Source: Lawsonibacter sp. (GTDB taxonomy: Bacteria > Bacillota > Clostridia > Oscillospirales > Oscillospiraceae). Taken from it: 48,493 nucleotides of DNA. The position numbers and the translations under genes are program-made. Shown piece by piece: positions 39,206 to 47,443 of this stretch. Below the pieces are notes generated by a model, which was given only the letters and a program-made list of their open reading frames with translations, had not been told where the DNA came from and ran no database searches. Every line of letters starts with the position of its first letter. The first letter of the stretch is position 1. The stretch spans positions 1 to 48,493 of the forward strand of contig JAAWNI010000001.1 of NCBI GenBank assembly GCA_022798855.1, written 5' to 3'.

Positions 39206-41057
39206 GGCCCAACACCTCCAATCCCTTTTTCGCCAGACCGGCTCCGTCCAGAGATACGTCCCGTTTCAACAGATTCGCCGCCCCGTGGGGCACAAAATGG
39301 CGGCCGCAGTTCACCAGGGCCACCTTCGCCGGCAGTCCGGCCACCTCCAGCCGGGCGGCCAGCCGCTGGCCCACACATCCCTTCGCGCTCTGCTCCTCCG
39401 CGACCAGAAGGGCCCCTGTCTTACGGACAGACACCTCGACCAGCTCTGGGACAAGGGGCGTCAACTGATTCAGCTTTACAATCTCCGCCTGGACGCCCTG
39501 GGCTTCCAGCAGCTCCGCGGCTTCCAGTACTTCGTTGATCTCAGTGCCATAGCTGACCAGGGTAATGTCGCTCCCCTGGCGCAAGATGGCGGCCGGGGCT
39601 TCCCCGCAGGTGCCCAGATAGCGCCCACCTTCGCCGCCCCGGGGGTAGCGCACCGCCACCGGGCCGTCTATCCGGAACAGCGCCCGCTCCAGCATGACCT
39701 CCAGCTCGGCGAAGCTGGCGGGGGCCAGCACTGTCATATTGGGTACGCTGTCCAGATAGGCCGCGTCAAAGAGCCCATGATGGGTTTCTCCGTCGTCCCC
39801 CACCAGGCCGGTCCGGTCTACCCCCAGCACGACGTGGAGATTATCAATAGCCGCGTCGTGGAGCAACATGTCGTAGGCCCGCTGGAGGAAGGTGGAGTAC
39901 ACCGCGAACACGGGGATGGCCCCCTGTTTGGCCATGCCCGCCGCCATAGACAGGGCGCAGCCCTCGGCGATTCCCACGTCAAAGAACCGGTCCGGGAACT
40001 GCCGGGCGAACCGCTCCAGGCCCGTCCCGCCGGTCATAGCGGCAGTGATGGCGCACACCCGCCGGTCCTGTCCCGCCAGCCGGGTCAGGGTCCGGCCAAA
40101 GACGGCGGAGAAGTTCTCCCCTCCAACCCGTTTCGGCCGTCCGGTGGTGGGATCGAAGGGGGCGACGCCATGGAATTCGTCTGGATTTTCCTCAGCAGGT
40201 AGAAAGCCTTTTCCCTTTACAGTCTTGACGTGGAGCAGTACCGGCTCGTCCATGTCCCTGGCGTAGCTCAAAATTTTCGTCAGCATAGGCAGGTTGTGCC
40301 CATCCACCGGCCCCAGGTAGCGGAAGCCCATATTCTCAAACATGCTGCAAGGCAGCATACTCTGTTTCAGCGCCTGTTTGACCCGGTGGACTACCCGGTA
40401 GACCACCCGCCCCGGCCCGGTGGCGTTCATAATCCGCCGGTAGTGCTTTTTAAAGGTGAGGTACTGGGGCTTCATCCGCTGCTTGGCCAGATGGTCGGCC
40501 ACCCCGCCCACGTTGGGGGTGATGGACATGCCGTTGTCGTTGAGGATGACCAGCAGCTGCCGGCCGCAGTCCCCGGCGTTGGACAGCCCCTCATAGGCCA
40601 GTCCGCCGGTGAGGGCTCCGTCCCCTATCAGGGCAATCACTCTGTAGCCCTCCCCCAGCATGGTCCGTGCCCGCGCCATTCCCAGGGCCACCGCCACCGA
40701 GTTGGAGGCGTGGCCGGCGATAAAGGCGTCGTGGACGCTCTCCGACGGCTTGGGGAATCCGGCGACGCCGCCGTACTGCCGCAGGGTGGACATGGCCTCC
40801 CTCCGGCCGGTGAGCATCTTGTGGGTGTAGCACTGATGGCCCACGTCAAAGACCAGCCGGTCCACCGAGGTGTCGAAGACCCGGTGGAGGGCTACAGTCA
40901 GCTCCACCGCACCCAGGTTGGAGGCCAGGTGGCCCCCGGTGCTGGACACGTCCTCCACCAGCTCCCGGCGCAGCTGGGCGCACAGTTCCTCTCCCTCCTG
41001 GTCGGTCAGCTGGGCAAGGAGGGGCTTATATTCCTTTTTTGGGGACGATGTTGTCAA
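39186..41057 (-). CDS. dxs: 1-deoxy-D-xylulose-5-phosphate synthase
   Basis: Dxs condenses pyruvate and glyceraldehyde-3-phosphate in the first step of the MEP isoprenoid pathway. The 623-residue thiamine-diphosphate enzyme has GGHLASNLGAVELT, FDVGHQCYTHKMLTGR, HASNSVA, the ThDP motif GDGALTGG ... NDNGMSI, the conserved DGHN, KGKGFLPAE and the transketolase C-terminal domains (GLVGDDGETHHGLFD). The start is TTG 41057, with GGGAGG 9 bases upstream. It follows ispA by 24 bp. Both genes feed isoprenoid synthesis. Confidence 0.96.
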   Translation of the reverse strand: MTTSSPKKEYKPLLAQLTDQEGEELCAQLRRELVEDVSSTGGHLASNLGAVELTVALHRVFDTSVDRLVFDVGHQCYTHKMLTGRREAMSTLRQYGGVAGFPKPSESVHDAFIAGHASNSVAVALGMARARTMLGEGYRVIALIGDGALTGGLAYEGLSNAGDCGRQLLVILNDNGMSITPNVGGVADHLAKQRMKPQYLTFKKHYRRIMNATGPGRVVYRVVHRVKQALKQSMLPCSMFENMGFRYLGPVDGHNLPMLTKILSYARDMDEPVLLHVKTVKGKGFLPAEENPDEFHGVAPFDPTTGRPKRVGGENFSAVFGRTLTRLAGQDRRVCAITAAMTGGTGLERFARQFPDRFFDVGIAEGCALSMAAGMAKQGAIPVFAVYSTFLQRAYDMLLHDAAIDNLHVVLGVDRTGLVGDDGETHHGLFDAAYLDSVPNMTVLAPASFAELEVMLERALFRIDGPVAVRYPRGGEGGRYLGTCGEAPAAILRQGSDITLVSYGTEINEVLEAAELLEAQGVQAEIVKLNQLTPLVPELVEVSVRKTGALLVAEEQSAKGCVGQRLAARLEVAGLPAKVALVNCGRHFVPHGAANLLKRDVSLDGAGLAKKGLEVLGRGEMAS

Positions 41058-41081
41058 TTTGAGATGCCTCCCAAGGTTGGA

Positions 41082-41969
41082 TCATTTTGTCCGCTGGGCC
41101 AGGGTCTGGGCCAGCCAGATGTGGAATCCAGGGGCCTCGAATCCCTCCAGGGCCCCGATGGCCTGGCGGGTCAGCTCCTCCACCAGAGCGGCGCAGCCCT
41201 CCAGGCCCAGGGCGGTGACAAAGGTGCTCTTCTCGTTGGCCTGGTCAGAACCTACCGGCTTGCCCAGCTCCTCCGGGGAGCTGATTACGTCCAGCATGTC
41301 GTCCCGGACCTGGAAGGCCCGGCCCAAAGCCTGGGCGTAAGTCCGCACCTGGGCCTGACGCTCCGGGGCAGCTCCGGCGGCAATGCAGCCCATCTCGGCG
41401 GCGGCGGAGATGAGGGCGCCGGTTTTCAGGCTCTGGAGCAGCTCCAATTCCTCCCGGTCCAGCGCCCGGCCCTCCCCGGCCATATCCAGGGACTGCCCCC
41501 CCACCATACCGGCGGAGCCGGCGGCATGGGACAGACACCCCACCGCCTTCACGATCCGTTCGGCGGGCAGATCGGCGCGGGCCAGCTGCCCAAAGGCGGC
41601 GGTGAGGAGGGCGTCGCCCGCCAGAATGGCGGTGGCTTCCCCGTAGACCACATGGTTGGTGGGCCGGCCGCGGCGCATGCCGTCGTCATCCATAGCGGGC
41701 AGGTCGTCGTGAATCAAGGAATAGGTATGCACCATCTCCACGGCGCAGGCGAAGGGCAGGGCCGCCCGCCAGTCTCCGCCGCACAGACGGCAGGTCTCCA
41801 GTGTGAGAACCGGCCGGATGCGCTTGCCCCCGGCCATCAGGGAATACTCCATGGCCTCCTGTAAATCGGCGTGGCGGACCTCAGAAGTGAAGGCGTTCCT
41901 CAAATAGTCCTCGACCAGCGCCTGATCCCGGGCCATTCTCTCTGTAAAGGTATTTTCCATGTCAGTCAT
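41082..41969 (-). CDS. ispA: Farnesyl/geranyl diphosphate synthase
   Basis: The 295-residue trans-prenyltransferase has the KRIRPVL substrate motif, the first aspartate-rich motif DDLPAMDDDGMRRGRPTNH, GDALLTAAF and the second motif FQVRDDMLDV. It condenses IPP with allylic diphosphates, giving farnesyl diphosphate for undecaprenyl and quinone-type lipids. ATG 41969 overlaps the end of xseB; ATG 41960 is an alternative. Flanking xseB and dxs are the usual neighbours. Confidence 0.94.
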   Translation of the reverse strand: MTDMENTFTERMARDQALVEDYLRNAFTSEVRHADLQEAMEYSLMAGGKRIRPVLTLETCRLCGGDWRAALPFACAVEMVHTYSLIHDDLPAMDDDGMRRGRPTNHVVYGEATAILAGDALLTAAFGQLARADLPAERIVKAVGCLSHAAGSAGMVGGQSLDMAGEGRALDREELELLQSLKTGALISAAAEMGCIAAGAAPERQAQVRTYAQALGRAFQVRDDMLDVISSPEELGKPVGSDQANEKSTFVTALGLEGCAALVEELTRQAIGALEGFEAPGFHIWLAQTLAQRTK

Positions 41970-42198
41970 TGCCCTGGAAGGGATCCTCCACGATTTCTCC
42001 ATCTTTTCCGGCGGTGAGCAGATTTACCTTCTGTTCCGCTTCGTCCAACTGCTTCGTACACTCCCGGAGCAGCTTGGCCCCCTCCTCAAAAAGGCCCATG
42101 GCCTGTTCCAAGGGGGCGTCTCCTCGCTCCAGCAGGGACACGATCTCCTCCAGCCGGGCCATGGAGCCCTCAAAATTCAACTTCTTTTTCGCGGCCAT
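41962..42198 (-). CDS. xseB: Exodeoxyribonuclease VII small subunit
   Basis: The 78-residue helical protein has the XseB signature FEGSMARLEEIVSLLERGDAPLEQAMGLFEEGAKLLRECTKQLDEAEQKV. It binds XseA to make the single-strand-specific exonuclease VII. AGGAGGAAGAGG precedes the ATG. It lies 15 bp after xseA and overlaps ispA by 8 bp. Confidence 0.95.
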   Translation of the reverse strand: MAAKKKLNFEGSMARLEEIVSLLERGDAPLEQAMGLFEEGAKLLRECTKQLDEAEQKVNLLTAGKDGEIVEDPFQGND

Positions 42199-42213
42199 AG
42201 ACCTCTTCCTCCT

Positions 42214-43473
42214 CTATAATACCTGGCAGTCCACACTGCCGTCCGACAGTGTCAGCTTCAATTTGTCGCCAGGGCCCACATCTCCCGTGGAAAGGACGGC
42301 CTTTCCGTCCTCCCGCCGGGCGATGGCATAGCCCCGGCCCAGAACCTTTAAGGGGCTTAAAGCGTCCAGCGAAGCGGCCAGGGCTTTGAGCTGCTCCCGG
42401 CGCTTGGCGACCGCCCGCTCCCCGCAGCTGGGCAGCGCCGCCGACAGCTTTCCCAGCCGCTCCCGCTGGCCCGCGGCGGCGTGGCGCAGGCCATGGGCCA
42501 GCTGGCTGCTCTGATAGTCCAGCAGCAGCCGCTTCTCCCGAAAATAGGAAGCGGGCTCAGTCATGGGCCGGCTGGCGGCCAGACGATTCAGCGCCTGGCG
42601 GTATCGGGCCAGCCGGACGGACATGGCGCCCTCCAGCCGCTCCCCGCCCCCCAGAAGGAGGGAATAAATTTCATTCTGGTCGGGCACCGCCAGTTCGGCG
42701 GCGTTGGAGGGGGTGGAAGCCCGCAGATCGGCCACAAAGTCAGCGATGGTCACATCTGGCTCGTGGCCCACGGCGGAGATGACGGGGATCTCTGAGGTGT
42801 AGATGGCCCGGGCCACCACCTCCTCGTTGAAGGCCCACAGGTCCTCCATGGACCCTCCCCCCCGTCCGGTGATGATCAGGTCGGCCAGGTTGTGCCAGTT
42901 GGCCCACTGGATGGCGGCGGCGATCTCCTGGGGGGCTTCCGCCCCCTGGACCCGCACCGGAACCACCCGGACCTCCGACAGGGGCCACCGGGCCCCTAAG
43001 ATACGGACCATGTCCCGCACCGCCGCCCCGGCCGGGGAGGTAATGAGGGCGATTTTGCTGGGAAATACCGGAATTTCCTTCTTGTGGGCGGGGTCGAAAA
43101 GGCCCTCCTGGGCCAGCTTCTCCTTCAGCTGCTCAAAGGCCAGGGCCAGATCCCCCACCCCCTCGGGGGTAAGCCGGGCGCAGTACATCTGGTACTGTCC
43201 ATCCCGGGGAAAGACGGTCACCCGGCCGGCGGCGATGACCTGCATCCCGTTTTCCGGACGGAACCGCAGGGACTGGGCATCGCTGCGGAACATGACGCAC
43301 CGCAAGGCCCCTTCTCCGTCCTTCAAGGTGAAGTAGTGGTGGCCGGAGGGGTACATCTTGTAGTTGGACAGCTCCCCCCGCACCAGCAGCCGGGACAGCA
43401 GATGGTCCCGGTCCATCAGCGTTTTCAAGTACTGGCCCACCTGGCTGGGGGTCAGGATGGCGTCCTCTCTCAT
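42214..43473 (-). CDS. xseA: Exodeoxyribonuclease VII large subunit
   Basis: The 419-residue protein has an N-terminal OB-fold (LTPSQVGQYLKTLMDRDHLLSRLLVRGELSNYK ... HHYFTLKD) and the XseA catalytic region (ALITSPAGAAVRDMVRIL, ITGRGGGSMEDLWAFNEE, PVISAVGHEPDVTIADFVADLRASTPSNAAEL), followed by a helical region and the C-terminal LGRGYAIAR motif. The start ATG 43473 overlaps the stop of the glycoprotease-like gene (ATGA); longer frames have no support. Confidence 0.96.
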   Translation of the reverse strand: MREDAILTPSQVGQYLKTLMDRDHLLSRLLVRGELSNYKMYPSGHHYFTLKDGEGALRCVMFRSDAQSLRFRPENGMQVIAAGRVTVFPRDGQYQMYCARLTPEGVGDLALAFEQLKEKLAQEGLFDPAHKKEIPVFPSKIALITSPAGAAVRDMVRILGARWPLSEVRVVPVRVQGAEAPQEIAAAIQWANWHNLADLIITGRGGGSMEDLWAFNEEVVARAIYTSEIPVISAVGHEPDVTIADFVADLRASTPSNAAELAVPDQNEIYSLLLGGGERLEGAMSVRLARYRQALNRLAASRPMTEPASYFREKRLLLDYQSSQLAHGLRHAAAGQRERLGKLSAALPSCGERAVAKRREQLKALAASLDALSPLKVLGRGYAIARREDGKAVLSTGDVGPGDKLKLTLSDGSVDCQVL

Positions 43474-44402
43474 GGCCGCTCCCCCGCTTTCAGCGCCCGC
43501 CAAGTAAGTGTGGCCGTCCCCATGGCGTTGTCGGTGGAATACTCCGGCTGGGCAAAGATGGCCCCGCAGAGGTGGATCATCCCCGACCGCAGCTGAGAGT
43601 TGGAGGCCACCCCGCCGGAGCACAGCACCGGCAGGCCGGGGTATCTCCTCTGGGCTTCCTGGGTGGCCCGCCACACCACATTGGAAATGGCGTCGATGGT
43701 GAAGCGGGCAATGTTGGCCGGCTTCTCACCCTCCTCCGCCAGGTCCTTCACCTGGTTCTCCATTCCGGACAGGGAAAATGTAAGGTCTTTTAGCTTTACC
43801 CTCGGCTCATAGCAGGCATCTGCCTGGGCATACAGCTCGTCCAGGGCCTTCCCGGCCGGGAACCGCAGCCCCAGAAGCACGCCGGTGCGGTCGATGAGCT
43901 GTCCGGCGGACAGGTCGCTGGTGCCCCCGATGATCTCGGCGGCCACCGTATACCCCTCCGGCTTTACCAATAGCAGCTCGGTGGTCCCTCCGGACAGATG
44001 CCAGGCCAAAAATGGACTGTCCAACAGGTCTGTCCGGCCGGCGGACCAAGCGGCGGCGGCCAGGTGGCCCTGCTGATGGGAGTGGCGGAAAAAGGGCACG
44101 CCCAGCGCCGAAGCGATCCCCCGGCCCTGGGACTCCCCCGCCAGAAAACAGGGCATGTAGGAGCCCACCACCGCCCTGGGGCGGGTAGATGCCCCCACGG
44201 CCTGGATGTCCCTCCGCTCCTCCAGCAGCTCCTCCAGCAGCTGGGGCAGCCGCTTCACATGCTGGAACAGGGCGTCGCTCTGGCGCAGCCCCAGCCCGCC
44301 GGGGCGCACCTCCAGAAGCCGGCCCAGGTTTTTCCCCTCCCGGCCGTCAAAAAGGGCGGCGGATGTGGTGTAGTTGCTGGTATCAAGCCCTAAAACAGGC
44401 AT
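43470..44402 (-). CDS. TsaD/Kae1-like glycoprotease-family paralogue (peptidase M22)
   Basis: The 310-residue protein has the ASKHA-type fold of TsaD/Kae1. It starts LGLDTSNYTTSAALFD, has the metal-binding HxxxH as HQQGH (109-113), and contains WHLSGGTTELLLV, GGTSDLSAGQLIDRTGVLLGL, FPAGKALDELY and CSGGVASNSQLR. It is shorter than and different from authentic TsaD (about 335-345 residues). It is a recurrent Clostridia gene between nusB and xseA. Its role is unknown; the true tsaD, needed for t6A in tRNA, should be elsewhere in the genome. Its start overlaps the nusB stop. Confidence 0.85.
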   Translation of the reverse strand: MPVLGLDTSNYTTSAALFDGREGKNLGRLLEVRPGGLGLRQSDALFQHVKRLPQLLEELLEERRDIQAVGASTRPRAVVGSYMPCFLAGESQGRGIASALGVPFFRHSHQQGHLAAAAWSAGRTDLLDSPFLAWHLSGGTTELLLVKPEGYTVAAEIIGGTSDLSAGQLIDRTGVLLGLRFPAGKALDELYAQADACYEPRVKLKDLTFSLSGMENQVKDLAEEGEKPANIARFTIDAISNVVWRATQEAQRRYPGLPVLCSGGVASNSQLRSGMIHLCGAIFAQPEYSTDNAMGTATLTWRALKAGERP

Positions 44403-44893
44403 TATGCCTCCCCCTCCGGCGTTTTTTTCTCCGGCTTGGGCGGAGCGTCCTCCAGCTCGGTCCGGACGAAGGTGCCCAGAATGCCGTTGACAAAGGACAC
44501 CACCTCCGCCGGCTCGTACTTCTTTGCAATCTCCACCGCCTCGTTGATGGCGGCAGCGTTGGGGATGTCGGGCATATAGAGCACCTCATACATAGCGGTG
44601 CGCATAATGGCCGCAGCCATACGGGGAATGCGGGCGAAGGACCAGCCCACCGAGTAGCGGCTGATGCAGTCGTCCAGCTCCGGCCCGTGGGCGAACACCC
44701 CCTGGACCAGCTCCCGTATGTACCGCTCCTGCTTCTCGTTGGGGAACTGCTCGTAAAGGGGCAGCTCCTCCCCCAGCTCCTGGAACCGCTCCCGGGTCAG
44801 CTCCGCGTCCAGCACTTCCCGGGCGCTGCGGGTGTCAAAGCCCAAGGAAAAAATGATGTGTGTGGCAATTTCTCTCGCGCTGCTTCTTGTCAT
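44402..44893 (-). CDS. nusB: Transcription antitermination factor NusB
   Basis: The 163-residue all-helical protein has SSAREIATHIIFSLGF at the start, then FVRELVQGV-like IRELVQGVFAH, and the C-terminal AMYEVLYMPDIPNAAAINEAVEIAKKYEPAEVVSFVNGILG of NusB. NusB binds boxA RNA with S10 during rRNA transcription. It has an insertion (about 40-60) and a Pro/Glu/Lys-rich tail. AGGAGGCTG precedes the ATG. It is the first gene of the run reading down to recN. Confidence 0.93.
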   Translation of the reverse strand: MTRSSAREIATHIIFSLGFDTRSAREVLDAELTRERFQELGEELPLYEQFPNEKQERYIRELVQGVFAHGPELDDCISRYSVGWSFARIPRMAAAIMRTAMYEVLYMPDIPNAAAINEAVEIAKKYEPAEVVSFVNGILGTFVRTELEDAPPKPEKKTPEGEA

Positions 44894-44934
44894 AAGTACA
44901 GCCTCCTAATATAGGTCCATAAACTTCCTAGAGT

Positions 44935-44963
44935 ATTATATACATGAATATACAAAAAGAAAA
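44935..44963 (-). promoter_or_regulatory. Possible promoter for the nusB-recN run
   Basis: On the minus strand a TATAAT (44940-44935) lies about 42 bp before nusB, in AT-rich DNA. The -35 is weak (TTTTCT region). Confidence 0.4.
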
Positions 44964-45007
44964 GCCCTAATTTGAAATTCTTTCCGCTGTCCCCGCCAAT
45001 CCCCTTA

Positions 45008-45041
45008 AAATCAAAGGGAGGGCGCCCAAGGGCGCCCCCTC
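45008..45041 (-). terminator. Hairpin after the radical SAM gene
   Basis: GGGCGCCC-AA-GGGCGCCC (about 45020-45037), with further G/C pairing outside, is followed on the minus strand by TCCCTTTGATTTT. The stem is strong but the T-run is broken. Confidence 0.5.
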
Positions 45042-45042
45042 T

Positions 45043-45897
45043 CTATATCCGAAACCGTTTGGAAAAGCCGCACCGGCGGCAGAGCGCCTCCACGGCCCTC
45101 CCCTGGGAAAAGCCTCCGTAGATGGCCCGGGCCCGGGGGCTGTCCAAAATTTCCTCCAGGCCCTGGCGGTAGAGGTTCCCCAGGGAGACGTCCCCCTCGT
45201 GGTCCAGACAGCAGGGCACCACTTCCCCGTTCCACAGCACCCCAACCTGGTCCCGCAGGCCGTAGCAGAAGGCGGGCCTGTCCTCCTCCGGAGTGGACAG
45301 GTCGGGCCAGTCAAATTTTTCGCCCCACTCCAGAAAAATATTGGGAGCCAGAGTGGTTCCCCGCCGCCCCTCCTTCCAGGGCCCGGGGAAAGCGGACTTC
45401 AGCGCGGCCAGGATTTCCCCGTTCCGGCGGTTGGCCCCCTGGGTGCTGTCCCCGTCCAGGTTCCACAGCCGCAGGGCGCACCGCTTTCCGGCGGGGGCGG
45501 CCGATTGGGCGAAGGCGAGGCACTGGTCCAGATAGCCCTCCAGGCCGGCCCCCTCATTTCCCTCAAAGGAGTGGAGGGAGACGCTCACCTTCTCCACCAC
45601 CGGACTGGCGCGGAGCAGCGCCCCCCTCTCCCTCAGCAGTGTGCCGTTGGTGGTGACCATCACCTTAAAGCCCAGGCCCTCCGCCCGGTCCAAAATCTCC
45701 TCCAGCTGAGGGTGGAGCAGGGGTTCACCCATGAGGTGGAGGTAGAGGTACTCCGTGTGGGGCCGCAGCTTGGCGGCCAGAGTTTGGAAATCCTCCGGCG
45801 GGAGAAAACCCGGCTCCCGCCGGGTGCCGGGGCAGAAATCGCACCGGAGATTGCACACATTTGTAATCTCCAAATAGGCTTTTTTCAGCTGACGCAT
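45043..45897 (-). CDS. Radical SAM/SPASM domain protein
   Basis: The 284-residue protein has the radical SAM motif CNLRCDFC (Cys15, 19, 22), an LMGEPLLHP segment (the GGEP position), TTNGTLL and VSVSLHSFEG. The C-terminal SPASM-like part has FCYGLRDQVGVLWNGEVVPCCLDHEGDVSLGNLY and ends CRRCGF. SPASM proteins modify peptides or act as anaerobic sulfatase-maturase-like enzymes. No precursor peptide is obvious nearby, and compact members of this kind are also annotated simply as radical SAM proteins of unknown role. ATG 45897 is chosen because the protein then starts directly at the motif, as in relatives. Confidence 0.88.
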   Translation of the reverse strand: MRQLKKAYLEITNVCNLRCDFCPGTRREPGFLPPEDFQTLAAKLRPHTEYLYLHLMGEPLLHPQLEEILDRAEGLGFKVMVTTNGTLLRERGALLRASPVVEKVSVSLHSFEGNEGAGLEGYLDQCLAFAQSAAPAGKRCALRLWNLDGDSTQGANRRNGEILAALKSAFPGPWKEGRRGTTLAPNIFLEWGEKFDWPDLSTPEEDRPAFCYGLRDQVGVLWNGEVVPCCLDHEGDVSLGNLYRQGLEEILDSPRARAIYGGFSQGRAVEALCRRCGFSKRFRI

Positions 45898-45945
45898 GTC
45901 CCCGCCCCCCTTTGGGGTCCATCCTACCACAGCCGGAAGCTCAGG

Positions 45946-46443
45946 TCAACGGTTCACCCCCAGAATGTGGATAAACCGCGCCTCCCAGATGGGGTAGGTG
46001 GACAGTGGCCTGTAATCGGCGTCCTCGCTGTGGGCGGCCACCAAGATGTTGTCCAAATTGGGCGGACTGCCCACCGACACAATCACCGGGTTGTGGGCAA
46101 AGGGCCCAGCAGTAAACCGCAGCTGGACAAAATCCCCCGGGGACACGCCCCCCATCTCCGCCCGCACACCAACCGGACCCACCCCCTCCTTCTTTCTGGT
46201 GAGGAAGTTGTAGAAAAAGGGCACCCCCGTCCAGGCTGGAGCCCGGCTGTACTGGCTGTTGTAGTACCACCCGTAGGTGGGGGTGTAGTTCATCACCCCG
46301 GAGCCGGCATAAAGACACTGGGAGGCGAAATTGGTACAGTCGCCCCCCAGCTCGTCGAAGTTGTAAAAATCGGGATTCCGGTGGTAGGCCCAGCGGTGGG
46401 CGTAGTCCACCGCCGCCTGGCGGTCGTAGGGTCGCAGCATCAT
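45946..46443 (-). CDS. Amidase-domain protein (Amidase_6)
   Basis: The 165-residue protein matches the putative amidase domain PF12671. It has YDRQAAVDYAHRWAYHRNPDFYNFDELGGDCTNFASQCLYAGSGVMNY with the likely catalytic Cys in GGDCTNFASQ, GWYYN and a conserved His in the C-terminal half (AAHSEDADYRPLS). Such domains are often attached to cell-wall proteins; here it is alone with no signal peptide. AAGGAGG precedes the ATG. Substrate unknown. Confidence 0.85.
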   Translation of the reverse strand: MMLRPYDRQAAVDYAHRWAYHRNPDFYNFDELGGDCTNFASQCLYAGSGVMNYTPTYGWYYNSQYSRAPAWTGVPFFYNFLTRKKEGVGPVGVRAEMGGVSPGDFVQLRFTAGPFAHNPVIVSVGSPPNLDNILVAAHSEDADYRPLSTYPIWEARFIHILGVNR

Positions 46444-46497
46444 GGGGAAAATCCTCCTTTCCCCTATGCTATGCGGATGGACAAGGGAAAGTGCTTG

Positions 46498-47289
46498 TCA
46501 CCTCAGCACCCACTGGATCACATTTTTGACCCAGCCCCACATATGGGGAAACTCCCTTTTGATGACATCCCAGAGTTCCGCTCCGCTCATATTGCCCCCC
46601 AGTTCCCGGACAAAGGTATATGTACCCGTGGCCGATTGCTTGCCCACCGCGATATGGCCGCAGGCAGACCCGCCAATGGCCAGTCCTCCGGACCAAGCTC
46701 CCCCGCCGATGGCAAGGTAGTTGGAGAAGGCCCCACCGCCAATGGCCAGCCACTGTCCCACAGCGCATCCGCCAATCGCGAAGCCACCAACGGCCAATCC
46801 GCCCAGGGCGAACATTCCAAGGCTGACGCCGCCCAGGGCCAGAAGCAGGCCCAGGCTGACTCCTCCAAAGGAAAGCAGCCCCAGGGAGCAGCCGCCAATG
46901 GCCACCACTCCCACGGCGCAGTTGCCGATGGCGATGATCCCCTTTGCCAGCCGGGGGCCCATCCCAAAACGGATATGGACCAGTGGCAGGCCAAGTACCT
47001 TTACAGGGCTGATATACTCGTAGAAAAGGCCGGCAGAGCGCAGGTCCAAGGTACGCTGCGGCGTCTCCCACGGGCCACCCTGCTCCCCCGTTTCCGTCAG
47101 CCCCACCAGCTGGTCAATGGACATCCCAAAGAGCCTGGACAGCTCCACCAGCTTCTCCAGCTCCGGGGTGCTCTGGCCCATCTCCCACTTGGACACCGTC
47201 TGACGGGTGACGCCGATCTGATTGCCCAGTTCCTCCTGGGACCACCCCCGCTGTTTGCGCAGGGCCATTAAGTGTTCCGCGAAATTCAT
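46498..47289 (-). CDS. XRE-family regulator with glycine-rich decapeptide-like repeats
   Basis: The 263-residue protein has an N-terminal helix-turn-helix (about 7-58, LRKQRGWSQEELGNQIGVTRQTVSKWEMG). After a linker come about ten repeats of 10-11 residues (about 117-216), of the form A-I/L-G-G-x-A/S-V/L-G-x-L. A C-terminal segment rich in Trp follows. The repeats are short, Gly/Ala-rich and strongly hydrophobic, and might form a compact beta structure or membrane-associated stack; I do not know of a proven function. AAAGGAGG supports ATG 47289. A promoter precedes it (47315-47344). Confidence 0.85.
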   Translation of the reverse strand: MNFAEHLMALRKQRGWSQEELGNQIGVTRQTVSKWEMGQSTPELEKLVELSRLFGMSIDQLVGLTETGEQGGPWETPQRTLDLRSAGLFYEYISPVKVLGLPLVHIRFGMGPRLAKGIIAIGNCAVGVVAIGGCSLGLLSFGGVSLGLLLALGGVSLGMFALGGLAVGGFAIGGCAVGQWLAIGGGAFSNYLAIGGGAWSGGLAIGGSACGHIAVGKQSATGTYTFVRELGGNMSGAELWDVIKREFPHMWGWVKNVIQWVLR

Positions 47290-47314
47290 GGGAAAACCTC
47301 CTTTATCTGTCACA

Positions 47315-47344
47315 ACCATAGCAGATTTTCCCCCGCTCCGTCAA
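47315..47344 (-). promoter_or_regulatory. Promoter for the XRE-repeat gene
   Basis: On the minus strand TTGACG (47344-47339), an 18-bp spacer and TATGGT (47320-47315) lie about 25 bp before the start. Two further GTTGAC copies (about 47340 and 47370) are nearby and could be operator half-sites. Confidence 0.5.
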
Positions 47345-47387
47345 CCAAATGCCCCTGGAAATCTGTCAACTAAAGTTAACATGGGCC

Positions 47388-47421
47388 AAAACAGCCCTGT
47401 GGAATGGCTCCCGCAGGGCTG
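47388..47421 (-). terminator. Terminator after the AraC/GyrI gene
   Basis: CAGCCCTG (47392-47399) pairs with CAGGGCTG (47414-47421) across a 14-base loop, followed by TTTT on the minus strand. The rest of 47290-47443 is the XRE promoter region. Confidence 0.7.
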
Positions 47422-47443
47422 CTGAGTCAACAAAAACCAGGTT

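Noticed and set aside
46610..46950. Tandem DNA repeat or CRISPR-like array in the XRE gene
   Set aside because: The repetition is at protein level with varied codons and irregular 30-33-base spacing. There are no identical repeats or spacers.
45199..47271. 690-codon plus-strand frame over the radical SAM, amidase and XRE genes
   Set aside because: The three minus-strand genes show domain motifs and ribosome sites. The plus frame is a Pro/Gly/His-rich shadow.
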